Shown here piece by piece: positions 28,731-36,849 of a DNA stretch of 64,000 nucleotides; the stretch's first letter is position 1; every line of letters begins with the position of its first letter. Origin of the DNA: Streptomyces sp. R28 (GTDB lineage: Bacteria; Actinomycetota; Actinomycetes; Streptomycetales; Streptomycetaceae); assembly GCF_041052385.1 (NCBI RefSeq), contig NZ_CP163439.1:1612001-1676000 (forward strand), read 5' to 3'. Under the pieces are notes generated by a model, which saw only the letters and a program-made list of their open reading frames with translations, did not search any database and was not told the DNA's origin. A program made the translations under genes and the position numbers.

Positions 28731-30548
28731 CTAGTGGGGGGCGAAACCGGCCGTCGTCGCAGCGGTGCCGACGACGCCGGACACGGCGGCCGGCGCCTCG
28801 GCGGGAAGGGTCACGACGGCATCGACGGGGGTGGCGGGCTCGGCCTGGCCACCGGAGTGAGAGCCGGAGCCGGAATCGGAATCAGGGCCGGAATCGGAAT
28901 CGGAGCCGGAATCGGAGCCGGAATCGGAGCCGAGGTCGTCCTGGACGTAGCGCGTCTCGTACTGCGGCTCCGGATCCTCCTCCGGGGAGTCGGCCTCGGG
29001 CTCCACGAGCGTGCCGCCCTCCCCCTTCTCGTCCCGCTTCTCCCCCTTCTCCCCCTTCTCCCCCTTCTCCCCGGGGTCGGCCTTGCGTACGTCCGCGAGG
29101 CCGCCGTCGAGCAGCCAGCGCTGCGCCTCGGAACCGTCCCGTTCGGCGACGACCACGCTCTCGCCCTTGCCGCACGCGACCGCCAGCCCCCCGGACCGCC
29201 GCAGCAGAAGCTCCCCGTGGACGGTGAGGTCGTAGCTCACCTCGCCGGCGTGGGCGAGGCAGTTCGCCAGGGCGACCGTGCCCGTGCCGGACTCGGAGTC
29301 GAGGCAGAGGGTGGGGACGGCGGCGCTGCGCAGCAGACCGTTGTCCTGGTACGACCACTGCTGCGACGCGACGGACGAGCACTCCGCCAGCTCGGCCCGG
29401 GCACCGCTGCGGACCTCGCCGTCGTGGAGGTCCAGACACAGGCCGCGGTCGATGTTGCGGAGCCTGCCCTGGGCGATCGCGACCGGTTCCTCGGCCGAGG
29501 CCGCCGACGGTGATCCGCCGGACGAGGACGAGGGCGGGGAGACGGCGCCGGGGTGGACGGACTGGCCGCTGGGCGCGCCCCAGGTGGCCCCCGGGCCGGG
29601 GACCCCGTTCTCCCCGGACCATCCCTTGGCGGTGAGCACGGTCACGAGCAGGGCGAGGGAGGTCACACCGACGCCCACCGCTACGGCCTTGGCGCGTGCG
29701 CGCGGCGGGGCGAGCGGCGCCGGGCGGTGCCGTCCGCCGCGGCGCGGGCGGGCGTCCGGCGCCGATCCGGAGCCGCCCCGCCCGGGCCGGGAGTCGAGAT
29801 AGCGCCGGGCGCCCCAGCCGAGCACGGTTTCGGCGAGGAGCACTCCGAGGCCGCCCTCGAAATGGCTGAGCTGCTCTGCGGCGTGACGACAGTAACGGCA
29901 CTCCATCAGATGCTGCTGGACGTCGGGCAGCAGGGCGCCGCCCCGGCGAATGGGGACGTCAAGGAGGCGGTTGTAGTAGCGGCATTCCCGGGTGGGCGCG
30001 AGTTCGCGGTGGGCACGGACACAACCCCGCCGGAATTGCTCACGCACTCCCTCCAACGCCGCCGACGCGGTTCCCGCGTCCACGCCCAGCAGACCAGCGG
30101 GTATGGTTATCGGTTCCGCTTCGACCTCGGCGTGCCAGAGGAGGCATTGCGAGGCCCCCGACAGAGCCCGGAATGCACGCTCGGCGATTTGCCGCCTTTC
30201 GGGCGTCACGGACCGTGCGGCGCGCAGCCCGCGCCCTCCGGTCGGTTTGCCGAGTTCGGGCAGGAGGGCGGAAATACCGTCGTCGGCAGCCCACTCCTTC
30301 ACCAGTTCCCGTACGGCGGCGAGGAGTTGGGGACGCAGCGCGCCGGCGGCCGGCCGGCCGAGCACGCGATGGAAGGCCGCGGCGGCCACCATGGAGGCCG
30401 AACTCGCCGTGGACGCCAGGCAGATGGACGCGTAGTCGTGCACGGCGCGCCAGTGCCGGGCCATCAGCAGGGCGACGGCACGGGGATCCGCCCCGGCCTG
30501 CCCCGGGCGGCCCGCGAGGAGATCGCGGTCGGACTCTGTGGGGCTCAT
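28731..30548 (-). CDS. ECF-sigma-like / anti-sigma zinc-motif / membrane / ricin-lectin fusion protein
   Basis: The 605-residue protein reads as four parts. Residues ~20-190 resemble an ECF sigma factor (a region-2-like DPRAVALLMARHWRAVHDYASICL and a region-4-like AFRALSGASQCLLW...REQFRRGCVRAH). His213-x3-Cys217-x2-Cys220 (HLMECRYC) is the zinc motif of anti-sigma factors. A membrane helix lies at ~286-307. Outside follow a Ser/Pro/Gly linker and a ricin B-type beta-trefoil (about 355-490; DRGLCLDLHDGEV, ECSSVASQQWSY). The tail has GEK repeats and a Gly/Ser/Asp repeat. Suggested role: membrane sensor of an extracellular carbohydrate. The start is uncertain; ATG 30548 has no clear SD, and an in-frame GTG lies 48 nt upstream. 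Confidence 0.75.
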   Translation of the reverse strand: MSPTESDRDLLAGRPGQAGADPRAVALLMARHWRAVHDYASICLASTASSASMVAAAAFHRVLGRPAAGALRPQLLAAVRELVKEWAADDGISALLPELGKPTGGRGLRAARSVTPERRQIAERAFRALSGASQCLLWHAEVEAEPITIPAGLLGVDAGTASAALEGVREQFRRGCVRAHRELAPTRECRYYNRLLDVPIRRGGALLPDVQQHLMECRYCRHAAEQLSHFEGGLGVLLAETVLGWGARRYLDSRPGRGGSGSAPDARPRRGGRHRPAPLAPPRARAKAVAVGVGVTSLALLVTVLTAKGWSGENGVPGPGATWGAPSGQSVHPGAVSPPSSSSGGSPSAASAEEPVAIAQGRLRNIDRGLCLDLHDGEVRSGARAELAECSSVASQQWSYQDNGLLRSAAVPTLCLDSESGTGTVALANCLAHAGEVSYDLTVHGELLLRRSGGLAVACGKGESVVVAERDGSEAQRWLLDGGLADVRKADPGEKGEKGEKGEKRDEKGEGGTLVEPEADSPEEDPEPQYETRYVQDDLGSDSGSDSGSDSDSGPDSDSGSGSHSGGQAEPATPVDAVVTLPAEAPAAVSGVVGTAATTAGFAPH

Positions 30549-30948
30549 CCCGGGTCGCGGGGGGTACGGCGGTCGTGGGGGGTGGGGGAATTGCACTGAA
30601 CCATTTCCTTCCCAGCCGCAGGACGGCATGCGAAATGCACGTCCGTCGGAAAAGCAGGTGCCTGATTGGTGCATACCTGGGCCGCGTCACCTGTGGACCG
30701 GCTATCGAGGTCGCTCACTTTCGCACAAGCAACGGACAGGAAACAAGAAGTTCGAGTGACCAACGTTCAAAAGGCACGGAATTCAGAAGAGTTACCGCCG
30801 GTATCACCACCGGCTTTCGACATCGCCGTCGAACCGGGCGCCAAGTGTGTGCGGCCAAAGACAATTGGTACACGAAATCTTCAACTCCGCATGCCGCACA
30901 GCAAGCTCCGAGGTTTCTCTCGGCGCGCTCTCATCCCCGTGTACCAGC
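30549..30948. other. AT-richer intergenic region upstream of galU
   Basis: About 400 bp. The part 30700-30900 is clearly richer in A/T than its surroundings. It contains a possible small frame from GTG 30756 (starting MTNVQKARNSEELPPVSPP) that has no ribosome site and would run into galU out of frame. A short inverted repeat GCCGGT/ACCGGC lies near 30800. It probably holds the galU promoter and long leader; a small peptide gene cannot be excluded. Confidence 0.4.
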
Positions 30949-31926
30949 ATGAGCCGCATGATCGTCCCCCACACGACACCCACCCCGGACGCGGACGCCA
31001 CGGCCCGAACCACCCGCGCGGTCCGCAAGGCGGTCGTCCCGGCCGCCGGCCTCGGCACACGGTTCCTGCCCGCGACGAAGGCGACGCCCAAGGAGATGCT
31101 GCCGGTCGTCGACAAGCCGGCCATCCAGTACGTCGTCGAAGAGGCCGCCGCGGCCGGGCTCGACGACGTGCTGATGATCACCGGCCGGCACAAGCGGGCC
31201 ATCGAGGACCACTTCGACAACGCCTTCGAGCTGGAGCAGGCGCTCGCCGCCAAGGGCGACACCGTACGACTGGACGCGGTGCGTGATCCGGCCCGGCTCG
31301 CCGACATCCACCACATCCGCCAGGGCGACCCGCTCGGCCTCGGTCACGCGGTGCTGTGCGCCCGCCATCACGTCGGGGACCAGCCGTTCGCCGTCCTCCT
31401 CGGCGACGACCTCATCGACCCGCGCGAGAGCCTGCTCAGCCGGATGCTGGACGTCCGCGACCGCTACGAGGGCAGCGTGGTCGCCCTCATGGAGGTCCCG
31501 CCGGAACAGATCCACCTCTACGGCTGCGCGGCCGTCGAACCGTCCGGCGAGGACGGCGTGGTCCGCGTGAGCGGCCTGGTGGAGAAGCCGTCGCGCGCGA
31601 ACGCGCCGAGCCACTACGCGGTCATCGGCCGCTACGTCCTCGACCCGGCCGTCTTCGGCGTCCTGGAGCGCACCCCGCCCGGCCGTGGCGGCGAGATCCA
31701 GCTCACCGACGCCCTCCAGGACCTGGCGACGGGCGGGACGGTCCACGGAGTCGTGTTCGACGGACTGCGCTACGACACCGGCGACAAGGCGGACTACCTG
31801 CGCACGGTGGTACGACTGGCGTGCGGCCGGGCGGACCTGGGGCCGGAGTTCATGGCCTGGCTGAAGGAGTTCGTGGCGGGGCTCGAGGAGGGCCACGGGC
31901 AGGAGCGGAACCGGCTCGCTGCTTGA
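30949..31926 (+). CDS. galU: UTP-glucose-1-phosphate uridylyltransferase
   Basis: The 325-residue nucleotidyltransferase has the signature AVVPAAGLGTRFLPATKATPKEMLPVVDKPAIQYVVEEA at its start, the metal/sugar motif FAVLLGDDLID, VSGLVEKP and YDTGDKADYL. It makes UDP-glucose from UTP and glucose-1-phosphate for cell-envelope glycans and trehalose. The start is taken at ATG 30949 without a recognisable SD; ATG 30958 is equally possible. Convergent with the thioesterase gene, separated by a hairpin. Confidence 0.93.
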   Translation: MSRMIVPHTTPTPDADATARTTRAVRKAVVPAAGLGTRFLPATKATPKEMLPVVDKPAIQYVVEEAAAAGLDDVLMITGRHKRAIEDHFDNAFELEQALAAKGDTVRLDAVRDPARLADIHHIRQGDPLGLGHAVLCARHHVGDQPFAVLLGDDLIDPRESLLSRMLDVRDRYEGSVVALMEVPPEQIHLYGCAAVEPSGEDGVVRVSGLVEKPSRANAPSHYAVIGRYVLDPAVFGVLERTPPGRGGEIQLTDALQDLATGGTVHGVVFDGLRYDTGDKADYLRTVVRLACGRADLGPEFMAWLKEFVAGLEEGHGQERNRLAA

Positions 31927-31927
31927 T

Positions 31928-31980
31928 CGTTCGCGGCACGAAGAGGCCGTTCGCGGCACGAAGCCGTTCGCGGCGCGAAG
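31928..31980. repeat. Three 16-bp direct repeats downstream of galU
   Basis: CGTTCGCGGCACGAAG occurs at 31928, 31948 and, with one change, 31965. They lie between the galU stop and its terminator hairpin. Confidence 0.8.
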
Positions 31981-31985
31981 AGGCA

Positions 31986-32009
31986 CAGGGGCCCCACATG
32001 GGGCCCCTG
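31986..32009. terminator. Terminator between galU and the convergent thioesterase gene
   Basis: A perfect 10-bp stem CAGGGGCCCC/GGGGCCCCTG (31986-31995, 32000-32009) with ACAT loop sits between convergent genes and can serve both. Confidence 0.7.
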
Positions 32010-32066
32010 CTCACTGCCGTACAGCTTGCTTTCTGCCGTACAGCCTCCTGCCGCCGTACGGCCGGC

Positions 32067-32519
32067 TCAGCCGTTCGGCCGCAGGGTCCAGACGACGGTC
32101 ATCTCCCCGGTGACAGAGCCGTCACCGCGCTGGATCTCGATCGCCACGGGGAACTCGGGCCGCTCCCCCGCGTCCAGCTCCGCGACGACCTCGGCGGCCG
32201 GGCGGCCCAGCGTCGCGGTGGCCGTGACGGCGCCCATGGCCAGCTTCTTGTAGGCGATCTCGGCCCGCACCGCGAGCGGCACGGCGCGCGAGAGCTGGTC
32301 CCCGAACGCGGCCAGCACGATCGCGCCACTGGCGGACTCGCCGAGCGTGAACATCGCGCCGGCATGCGGCCCGCCCACGTGGTTGTGGTACTCGCCCTGG
32401 TCCGGCAGAGCCACCACGGCCTTCTCCGGCGTGGTCTGCAGGAACTCGAGGTTCAGGGTCCGGGCCATCGGCACGGTGGCGGCGAGCATCTCGCCGATCG
32501 ACATCTGGTCTGCGCTCAT
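32067..32519 (-). CDS. PaaI-like hotdog-fold thioesterase (DUF4442)
   Basis: The 150-residue single hotdog domain has the conserved HNHVGGPHAGAMFTLGESASG, in which the HAGA helix and nearby acidic residues form the PaaI-type active site. It probably hydrolyses small acyl-CoA thioesters. The ATG at 32519 is 7 nt from TAACAT (32532-32527) with no SD, suggesting leaderless translation; ATG 32528 lies inside that promoter element. Confidence 0.87.
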   Translation of the reverse strand: MSADQMSIGEMLAATVPMARTLNLEFLQTTPEKAVVALPDQGEYHNHVGGPHAGAMFTLGESASGAIVLAAFGDQLSRAVPLAVRAEIAYKKLAMGAVTATATLGRPAAEVVAELDAGERPEFPVAIEIQRGDGSVTGEMTVVWTLRPNG

Positions 32520-32836
32520 GGCGGTCATGTTACCCACGGGTAGGGTCCGCGAACAGACCTGTGTGACGAGCGTCGTATCACTACCGGTCGCAGCCGGACC
32601 ATCCGCGAGCCGAGCGGCGACGGCGCCGTCGCGGGCCTGCTGGCCGCCCCGGCCAGGCGTGCTTCGGCGTCGGTCCAGGGGGGAGCAGGCGAGCGGGGCG
32701 GTGCCGCGCTCGGTGGTGCGATGGTGGCCAGGCACGGGCCGGGCTGGGTCCGGCGGCGGAGGCGGCGCTGTGCGTACCGAACCGACGGAACCTACGGCGT
32801 CGTACCAAGCAGGTGACCGCCGGAACCCGGCTCGAC
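32520..32836. other. Intergenic region with divergent promoter elements, no confident gene
   Basis: About 317 bp. TAGGGT at 32541-32546, a good streptomycete -10, faces right. An 85-codon open frame follows it but has only a CTG near its beginning. GTG 32561 opens a different, Arg/Ser/Pro-rich frame. Neither translation shows a domain. It may be a gene remnant or only promoter DNA. Confidence 0.35.
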
Positions 32837-33682
32837 TCAGCCGATGCTGAATGCCCCGTCGGGGGGCTCGGGTGACGGTACGGCGTCCTCGTCCCGCACG
32901 GGCCGCGCGCCGCCGATGAACTGCCGCAGGGCCGGCCCGTGTTCGACGCGGGCCGGGAAGGCGTCGGAGGCGGTGAGCCGGGCCAGGGCCGCCGTGTCGA
33001 GGGGCCGGTGCGCGGCTACGAGCACCGCGTTGCCGAAGCGCCGCCCGCGCAGCACACCCGGCTCTGCGATCAGGACCAGCTCCTCGAACAGCGTGGCGTA
33101 GGTGGCCAGTTGGGAGCGCAGGAAGGTGAAGGGCGCGGCATCGGCGAGGTTGGCCAGATAGACGCCGCTCGCCCGCAGTACCCGCTCGGCGTGACGGACG
33201 TACGACACCGACGTCAGATGGGCCGGCACCCGTGACCCACCGAAGACATCGGCGACGAGCACGTCGGCGGAGTCGTCAGGGGCCGCTTCAAGCCAGGCAC
33301 GGGCGTCTCCGGCGTGCAGCCGGATGCCGGCCCCGTCGGGAATCGGCAGCTGCTCGGCGACCAGCTCCATCAGCCCGCGATCGGCCTCGGCGACGTCCTG
33401 CCGCGAGCCGGGCCGGGTCACGGCGAGATACCGGGGCAGGGTGAGCGCCCCGCCCCCGAGATGCAGCGCATCCAGCGCTCGCCCCGCCTCGGCGACGGTG
33501 TCGAGCACATGCCCGAGCCGCTGGGCGTACTCGAACTCCAGATACGAGGGCTCGTCCAGATCGACGTACGACTGCGGAGCGCCGTCGACGGTCAGCAGCC
33601 ACGCCCGCTTCCGATCGACGTCCGGCATCAGCTTGGCGATGCCGTAGTCGACGGCGCGGGTGACGGGTATGGGCTCGTTCAC
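32837..33682 (-). CDS. Spermidine synthase-like methyltransferase-fold protein
   Basis: The 281-residue protein has the Rossmann fold of polyamine aminopropyltransferases: ALHLGGGALTLPRYLA for motif I, then a DVAEADRGLMELV acidic loop, LHAGDARAWLEAAPDDSADVLVADVFGG and AHLTSVSYVRHAERVLRASGVYLANLAD. The true N-terminal beta domain of SpeE is reduced, as in the fused or orphan spermidine synthase-like group. Whether it acts on polyamines is unclear. The start is taken at GTG 33682, 6 nt after CACACT; GTG 33688 is the alternative. Confidence 0.82.
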   Translation of the reverse strand: MNEPIPVTRAVDYGIAKLMPDVDRKRAWLLTVDGAPQSYVDLDEPSYLEFEYAQRLGHVLDTVAEAGRALDALHLGGGALTLPRYLAVTRPGSRQDVAEADRGLMELVAEQLPIPDGAGIRLHAGDARAWLEAAPDDSADVLVADVFGGSRVPAHLTSVSYVRHAERVLRASGVYLANLADAAPFTFLRSQLATYATLFEELVLIAEPGVLRGRRFGNAVLVAAHRPLDTAALARLTASDAFPARVEHGPALRQFIGGARPVRDEDAVPSPEPPDGAFSIG

Positions 33683-33779
33683 CTTCACAGTGTGCCCGAG
33701 GGAAGCGCCCCCGCAGGGACGCGGGGAACCGCGCGACCAGCCACGACGGCCTCGCAGTCCCCCACGAACCGCACAACCC

Positions 33780-34949
33780 TCATGCAACGGCTGTGACGGT
33801 TCCCGCCCCGACAGTGCGCCCGCCCTCACGGATGGCGAACCCGAGCCCCGGCTCCAGAGGCACCTCACGCCCCAGCTCGACGGTCATCGTGACCGTCTGC
33901 CCGGGCCGCGCCACAGCCACCTCACCGAGGTCGATGTCCCCCACGACATCCGCCGTGCGGATGTAGAACTGCGGCCGATACCCGGTGGTGACCGGCGTCG
34001 TACGACCGCCCTCACGCGCGGACAGCACATACACCTGCGCGGTGAAGTGGCGACTCGGCTCCACGCTGCCCGGCGCCGTGACCACATGCCCCCGCCGGAC
34101 GGCGTCCCGGGGAACGCCCCGCAGCAGCAACGCCACGTTGTCCCCGGCCTGCGCCTCGTCCATCGGCTTGCCGAAGGTCTCCAGGCCGGTGACCACGCTC
34201 TCCAGCCCGGCCCCGAGCACTTCGACCCGGTCACCCACCCGCACGGTGCCCCGCTCGACGGCCCCGGTCACCACCGTCCCCCGACCGGTGATGGTGAGCA
34301 CGTTCTCGACGGGCAGCAGGAAGGGCGCGTCCACATACCGCTCCGGCATCGGCACGTAGGTGTCCACCGCGTCGAGCAGCGCCTCGATCGAAGCCGTCCA
34401 CTGCGGGTCCCCCTCCAGGGCCTTCAGCCCCGAGACCCGTACGACGGGCGCGGCGTCGCCGCCGTAACCGTGCTCGCTGAGGAGGTCGCGGACCTCCAGC
34501 TCGACGAGGTCGGTGAGCTCCTCGTCGCCCGCGTCGGCCTTGTTGAGGGCGACGACGATGTGGTCGACGCCCACCTGCCGGGCGAGCAGCACGTGTTCGG
34601 CGGTCTGCGGCATGATCCCGTCGAGCGCGGAGACGACGAGGATCGCCCCGTCGAGCTGCGCGGCGCCGGTGACCATGTTCTTGACGTAGTCGGCGTGGCC
34701 CGGCATGTCGACGTGCGCGTAGTGACGGGTGTCGGTCTCGTACTCGACGTGCGCGATGTTGATGGTGATGCCGCGCGCGGCCTCCTCCGGCGCCCGGTCG
34801 ATGCGGTCGAAGGGGACGTACGTAGAGGATCCGCGCCCGGCGAGGACCTTGGTGATGGCTGCGGTCAACGTGGTCTTGCCGTGGTCGACATGGCCCATCG
34901 TGCCGATGTTCAGATGCGGTTTGGTGCGCACGTATGCCGTCTTGGACAT
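33780..34949 (-). CDS. tuf: Elongation factor Tu, second (tuf3-like) copy
   Basis: The 389-residue EF-Tu has all GTPase motifs: GHVDHGKTT at 19-27, [36 protein letters not shown] and a SGLK-type G5. Domains 2 and 3 follow ([40 protein letters not shown]). It is slightly shorter than housekeeping EF-Tu and diverges near the switch I region ([15 protein letters not shown]). It also lies outside the ribosomal str operon, with no fusA beside it. Streptomycetes are known to carry a diverged tuf3 switched on under stress, some forms being kirromycin-tolerant. The ATG follows GAGG; the ~260-bp leader contains hairpins. Confidence 0.93.
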   Translation of the reverse strand: MSKTAYVRTKPHLNIGTMGHVDHGKTTLTAAITKVLAGRGSSTYVPFDRIDRAPEEAARGITINIAHVEYETDTRHYAHVDMPGHADYVKNMVTGAAQLDGAILVVSALDGIMPQTAEHVLLARQVGVDHIVVALNKADAGDEELTDLVELEVRDLLSEHGYGGDAAPVVRVSGLKALEGDPQWTASIEALLDAVDTYVPMPERYVDAPFLLPVENVLTITGRGTVVTGAVERGTVRVGDRVEVLGAGLESVVTGLETFGKPMDEAQAGDNVALLLRGVPRDAVRRGHVVTAPGSVEPSRHFTAQVYVLSAREGGRTTPVTTGYRPQFYIRTADVVGDIDLGEVAVARPGQTVTMTVELGREVPLEPGLGFAIREGGRTVGAGTVTAVA

Positions 34950-34982
34950 GGCTGTACCTCGAAGTCTCTTCGTAGGAGAGGG

Positions 34983-35021
34983 GGACCCCAAGGACTTGCC
35001 GACCCTCCCCCTGCGGGGTCC
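34983..35021 (-). other. Inverted repeat in the tuf leader
   Basis: GGACCCC (34983-34989) can pair with GGGGTCC (35015-35021), 34-72 bp upstream of the tuf start codon. It could shape translation of the leader. Confidence 0.35.
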
Positions 35022-35087
35022 GCCGGACTATCCGGAGAGGGTCAGCTTCGGGCGCCGTCGACTGCGGCCAGGAAGTCCGCAACGGCA

Positions 35088-35131
35088 GCCTTCGGAGCAT
35101 CCGCGACTGCGGATGCTGCGAGGACGAAGGC
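35088..35131 (-). other. Two-part stem-loop between the AlkD-like gene and tuf
   Basis: An inner perfect 8-bp stem GCATCCGC/GCGGATGC (35097-35104, 35109-35116) is enclosed by a 7-bp outer stem GCCTTCG/CGAAGGC (35088-35094, 35125-35131). It lies 79 bp past the AlkD-like stop, so it could be that gene's terminator or part of the tuf leader. Confidence 0.45.
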
Positions 35132-35209
35132 GTGCCGGAACATGAGCTCGATCATCGTCGACGCCATGTCCGACGTCGAATGGTTTTTCGCGGATGGGGA
35201 GTTCGCGGC

Positions 35210-35932
35210 CTACGCCCCGATGTTCTTCAGTGCCTCCCGCACCGACAGCGGCGCGAACCGCCCCCGCTCCCGCACCAGAAAGGCGCGTACGGCCTCCGGG
35301 TCGGTCTTGGCGTACTCGCGCAGGCACCAGCCGATCGCCTTGCGGATGAAGAAGTCGGGGTGCCCGGACTGGCGCAGGCAGTAGGCGAAGAGGCGTCGGG
35401 TGTCGGTGCGTTCCTTGTAGCGCAGCTGGTGGAGCAGGGCGGTGCGCGCCACCCACAGGTCGTCGTCGACGATCCAGGCGTCCATGTCCGCCGTGAGCGA
35501 CGGATCGGCCGCGACGAGCCCGCCGACGACGTGCGCGGCGAGCGCGTCGACGGTGTCCCACCAGGAGACGGTGGTGACGAGGTGCCGGGCCACCGCCAGG
35601 AAGCCGGACGAGCAGCGCCCCACGTGGCGGCGCAGGTAGTCGACGGCGAAGTAGTGGTACTCGCGCTCGGGCAGCTGCCAGCAGCGCAGCGCGACGGCGG
35701 TGCAGTCGGTCTCGTCGGGGCGCGGGGTGCCCGCAAGGACGGTGCGGGACAGGGCGCGGCGCTCGGGGGTCGGGATGCCGAGGAAGGGGGCCACGTCCTT
35801 CATGTACGCCTGGGCGGTGGCGGCCCGCTCCGGATCCGCCATGGCGGCGTACGCGGCGGTGAGCCGCTCCAGGATCGTGTCGGCGAGAACGCTGCGGGGA
35901 ACTTCCAACGTTCCCGCACCTGTGACGCGCAT
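35210..35932 (-). CDS. AlkD-like DNA alkylation repair protein (HEAT-like)
   Basis: The 240-residue alpha-helical protein has repeated HEAT-like units: MKDVAPFLGIPTPERRALSR, YFAVDYLRRHVGR, VSWWDTVDALAAHVVGGLV, DDDLWVARTALLHQLRYKERTD and FIRKAIGWCLREYAKTDPEAVRAFL. The WDTVD and the Trp/Asp pattern belong to the AlkD DNA glycosylase family, which removes 3-methyladenine and 7-methylguanine. The ATG at 35932 is 7 nt from TATGGT (35945-35940), suggesting a leaderless transcript; ATG 35944 overlaps that element. Confidence 0.88.
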   Translation of the reverse strand: MRVTGAGTLEVPRSVLADTILERLTAAYAAMADPERAATAQAYMKDVAPFLGIPTPERRALSRTVLAGTPRPDETDCTAVALRCWQLPEREYHYFAVDYLRRHVGRCSSGFLAVARHLVTTVSWWDTVDALAAHVVGGLVAADPSLTADMDAWIVDDDLWVARTALLHQLRYKERTDTRRLFAYCLRQSGHPDFFIRKAIGWCLREYAKTDPEAVRAFLVRERGRFAPLSVREALKNIGA

Positions 35933-35981
35933 GAGACGAACCATACGGCGATCACACATCTTCGTCGGTTACTGTCGCCGA

Positions 35982-36761
35982 ATGCTCGATGCCACCACCC
36001 GCTCTGGGGGCACCGCAACGGCCCCTCCGCAGGCCGCCGCCACGGAGCTCACCGTCCCCGCGCCCCTGCCGGCGCCCGTTCCCGCAGGCTTCGCCGCGCG
36101 CTGTTCGAGAGGGCTGCTCTCGCCGTGGTCGCGGCTGTCCCTGCTCGTGGTGCTGCTCGCGGCGGCCGCGTCGTCCGTGCTGCTCTTCGAACCGCAGAGA
36201 CTCCTGGCGAACGGCTGGCCGCCACACATCGAGGGCGGGGCCGCGGTGGTGTTGTTCGCCGTGGCGTACGGGCTGATCACGGTGGCGTTCGTGCCGCGAC
36301 CGCTGCTGAACCTCGCGGCGGGCGCGCTCTTCGGTTCCGAGTGGGGCATCGGCGCGTCCCTGGCGGGCACGGTGCTGGGTGCCGGCGTCGCCTTCGCGCT
36401 GGGCCGACTGCTCGGCCAGGACGCGCTGCGCCCGCTGCTGCGGGGCCGGTGGCTGAAGGCCGCGGACGGCCAGTTCAGCCGGCACGGCTTCCGCTCGATG
36501 CTGGCGGTGCGGCTGTTTCCCGGTGTGCCGTTCTGGGCCGCGAACTACGCCGCCGCCGTCTCCCGCATGGGCTACCTCCCGTTCCTGCTCGCGACGGCGC
36601 TCGGGTCGATCCCCAACACCGCCGCTTACGTCGTCGCCGGCGCCCGCGCCTCCGCGCCGACCTCGCCTGCTTTCCTGATCGCGCTGGCCTGCATCGCCCT
36701 GCCGGCGCTGGCGGGCGTGGTGGTGGCCTGGCGCAAGCGCCACCACCTGCGCGGCCGCTGA
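35982..36761 (+). CDS. TVP38/TMEM64-family membrane protein
   Basis: The 259-residue protein has an Ala/Pro/Thr-rich N-terminal ~45 residues, then about six membrane segments with the VTT signature FVPRPLLNLAAGALFGSEWGIGASLAGTVLGAGVAFALGRLLG, VRLFPGVPFWAANYAAAVSRMGYLPFLLATALGSIPNTAAYVVAG. Members are related to DedA flippases. The ATG follows TACTGT (35970-35975) by 6 nt, with no SD (leaderless). Confidence 0.9.
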   Translation: MLDATTRSGGTATAPPQAAATELTVPAPLPAPVPAGFAARCSRGLLSPWSRLSLLVVLLAAAASSVLLFEPQRLLANGWPPHIEGGAAVVLFAVAYGLITVAFVPRPLLNLAAGALFGSEWGIGASLAGTVLGAGVAFALGRLLGQDALRPLLRGRWLKAADGQFSRHGFRSMLAVRLFPGVPFWAANYAAAVSRMGYLPFLLATALGSIPNTAAYVVAGARASAPTSPAFLIALACIALPALAGVVVAWRKRHHLRGR

Positions 36762-36790
36762 ACCGCAACGCCGCCTTCGCAGCCGGCCGA

Positions 36791-36839
36791 CGGCTACCGG
36801 CTACCGGCTACCGGCTACCGGCTACCGGCTACCGGCTAC
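36791..36839. repeat. Seven perfect tandem copies of a 7-bp unit
   Basis: CGGCTAC is repeated seven times without interruption between the convergent TVP38 and thiolase genes, ending 11 bp before the thiolase stop codon. Noncoding; probably variable in length between strains. Confidence 0.95.
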
Positions 36840-36849
36840 CGACCAGCGG

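Noticed and set aside
36791..36839. Possible CRISPR array
   Set aside because: The 7-bp units are directly abutting with no spacers; a CRISPR array needs ~30-bp repeats separated by unique spacers. No cas genes are present.
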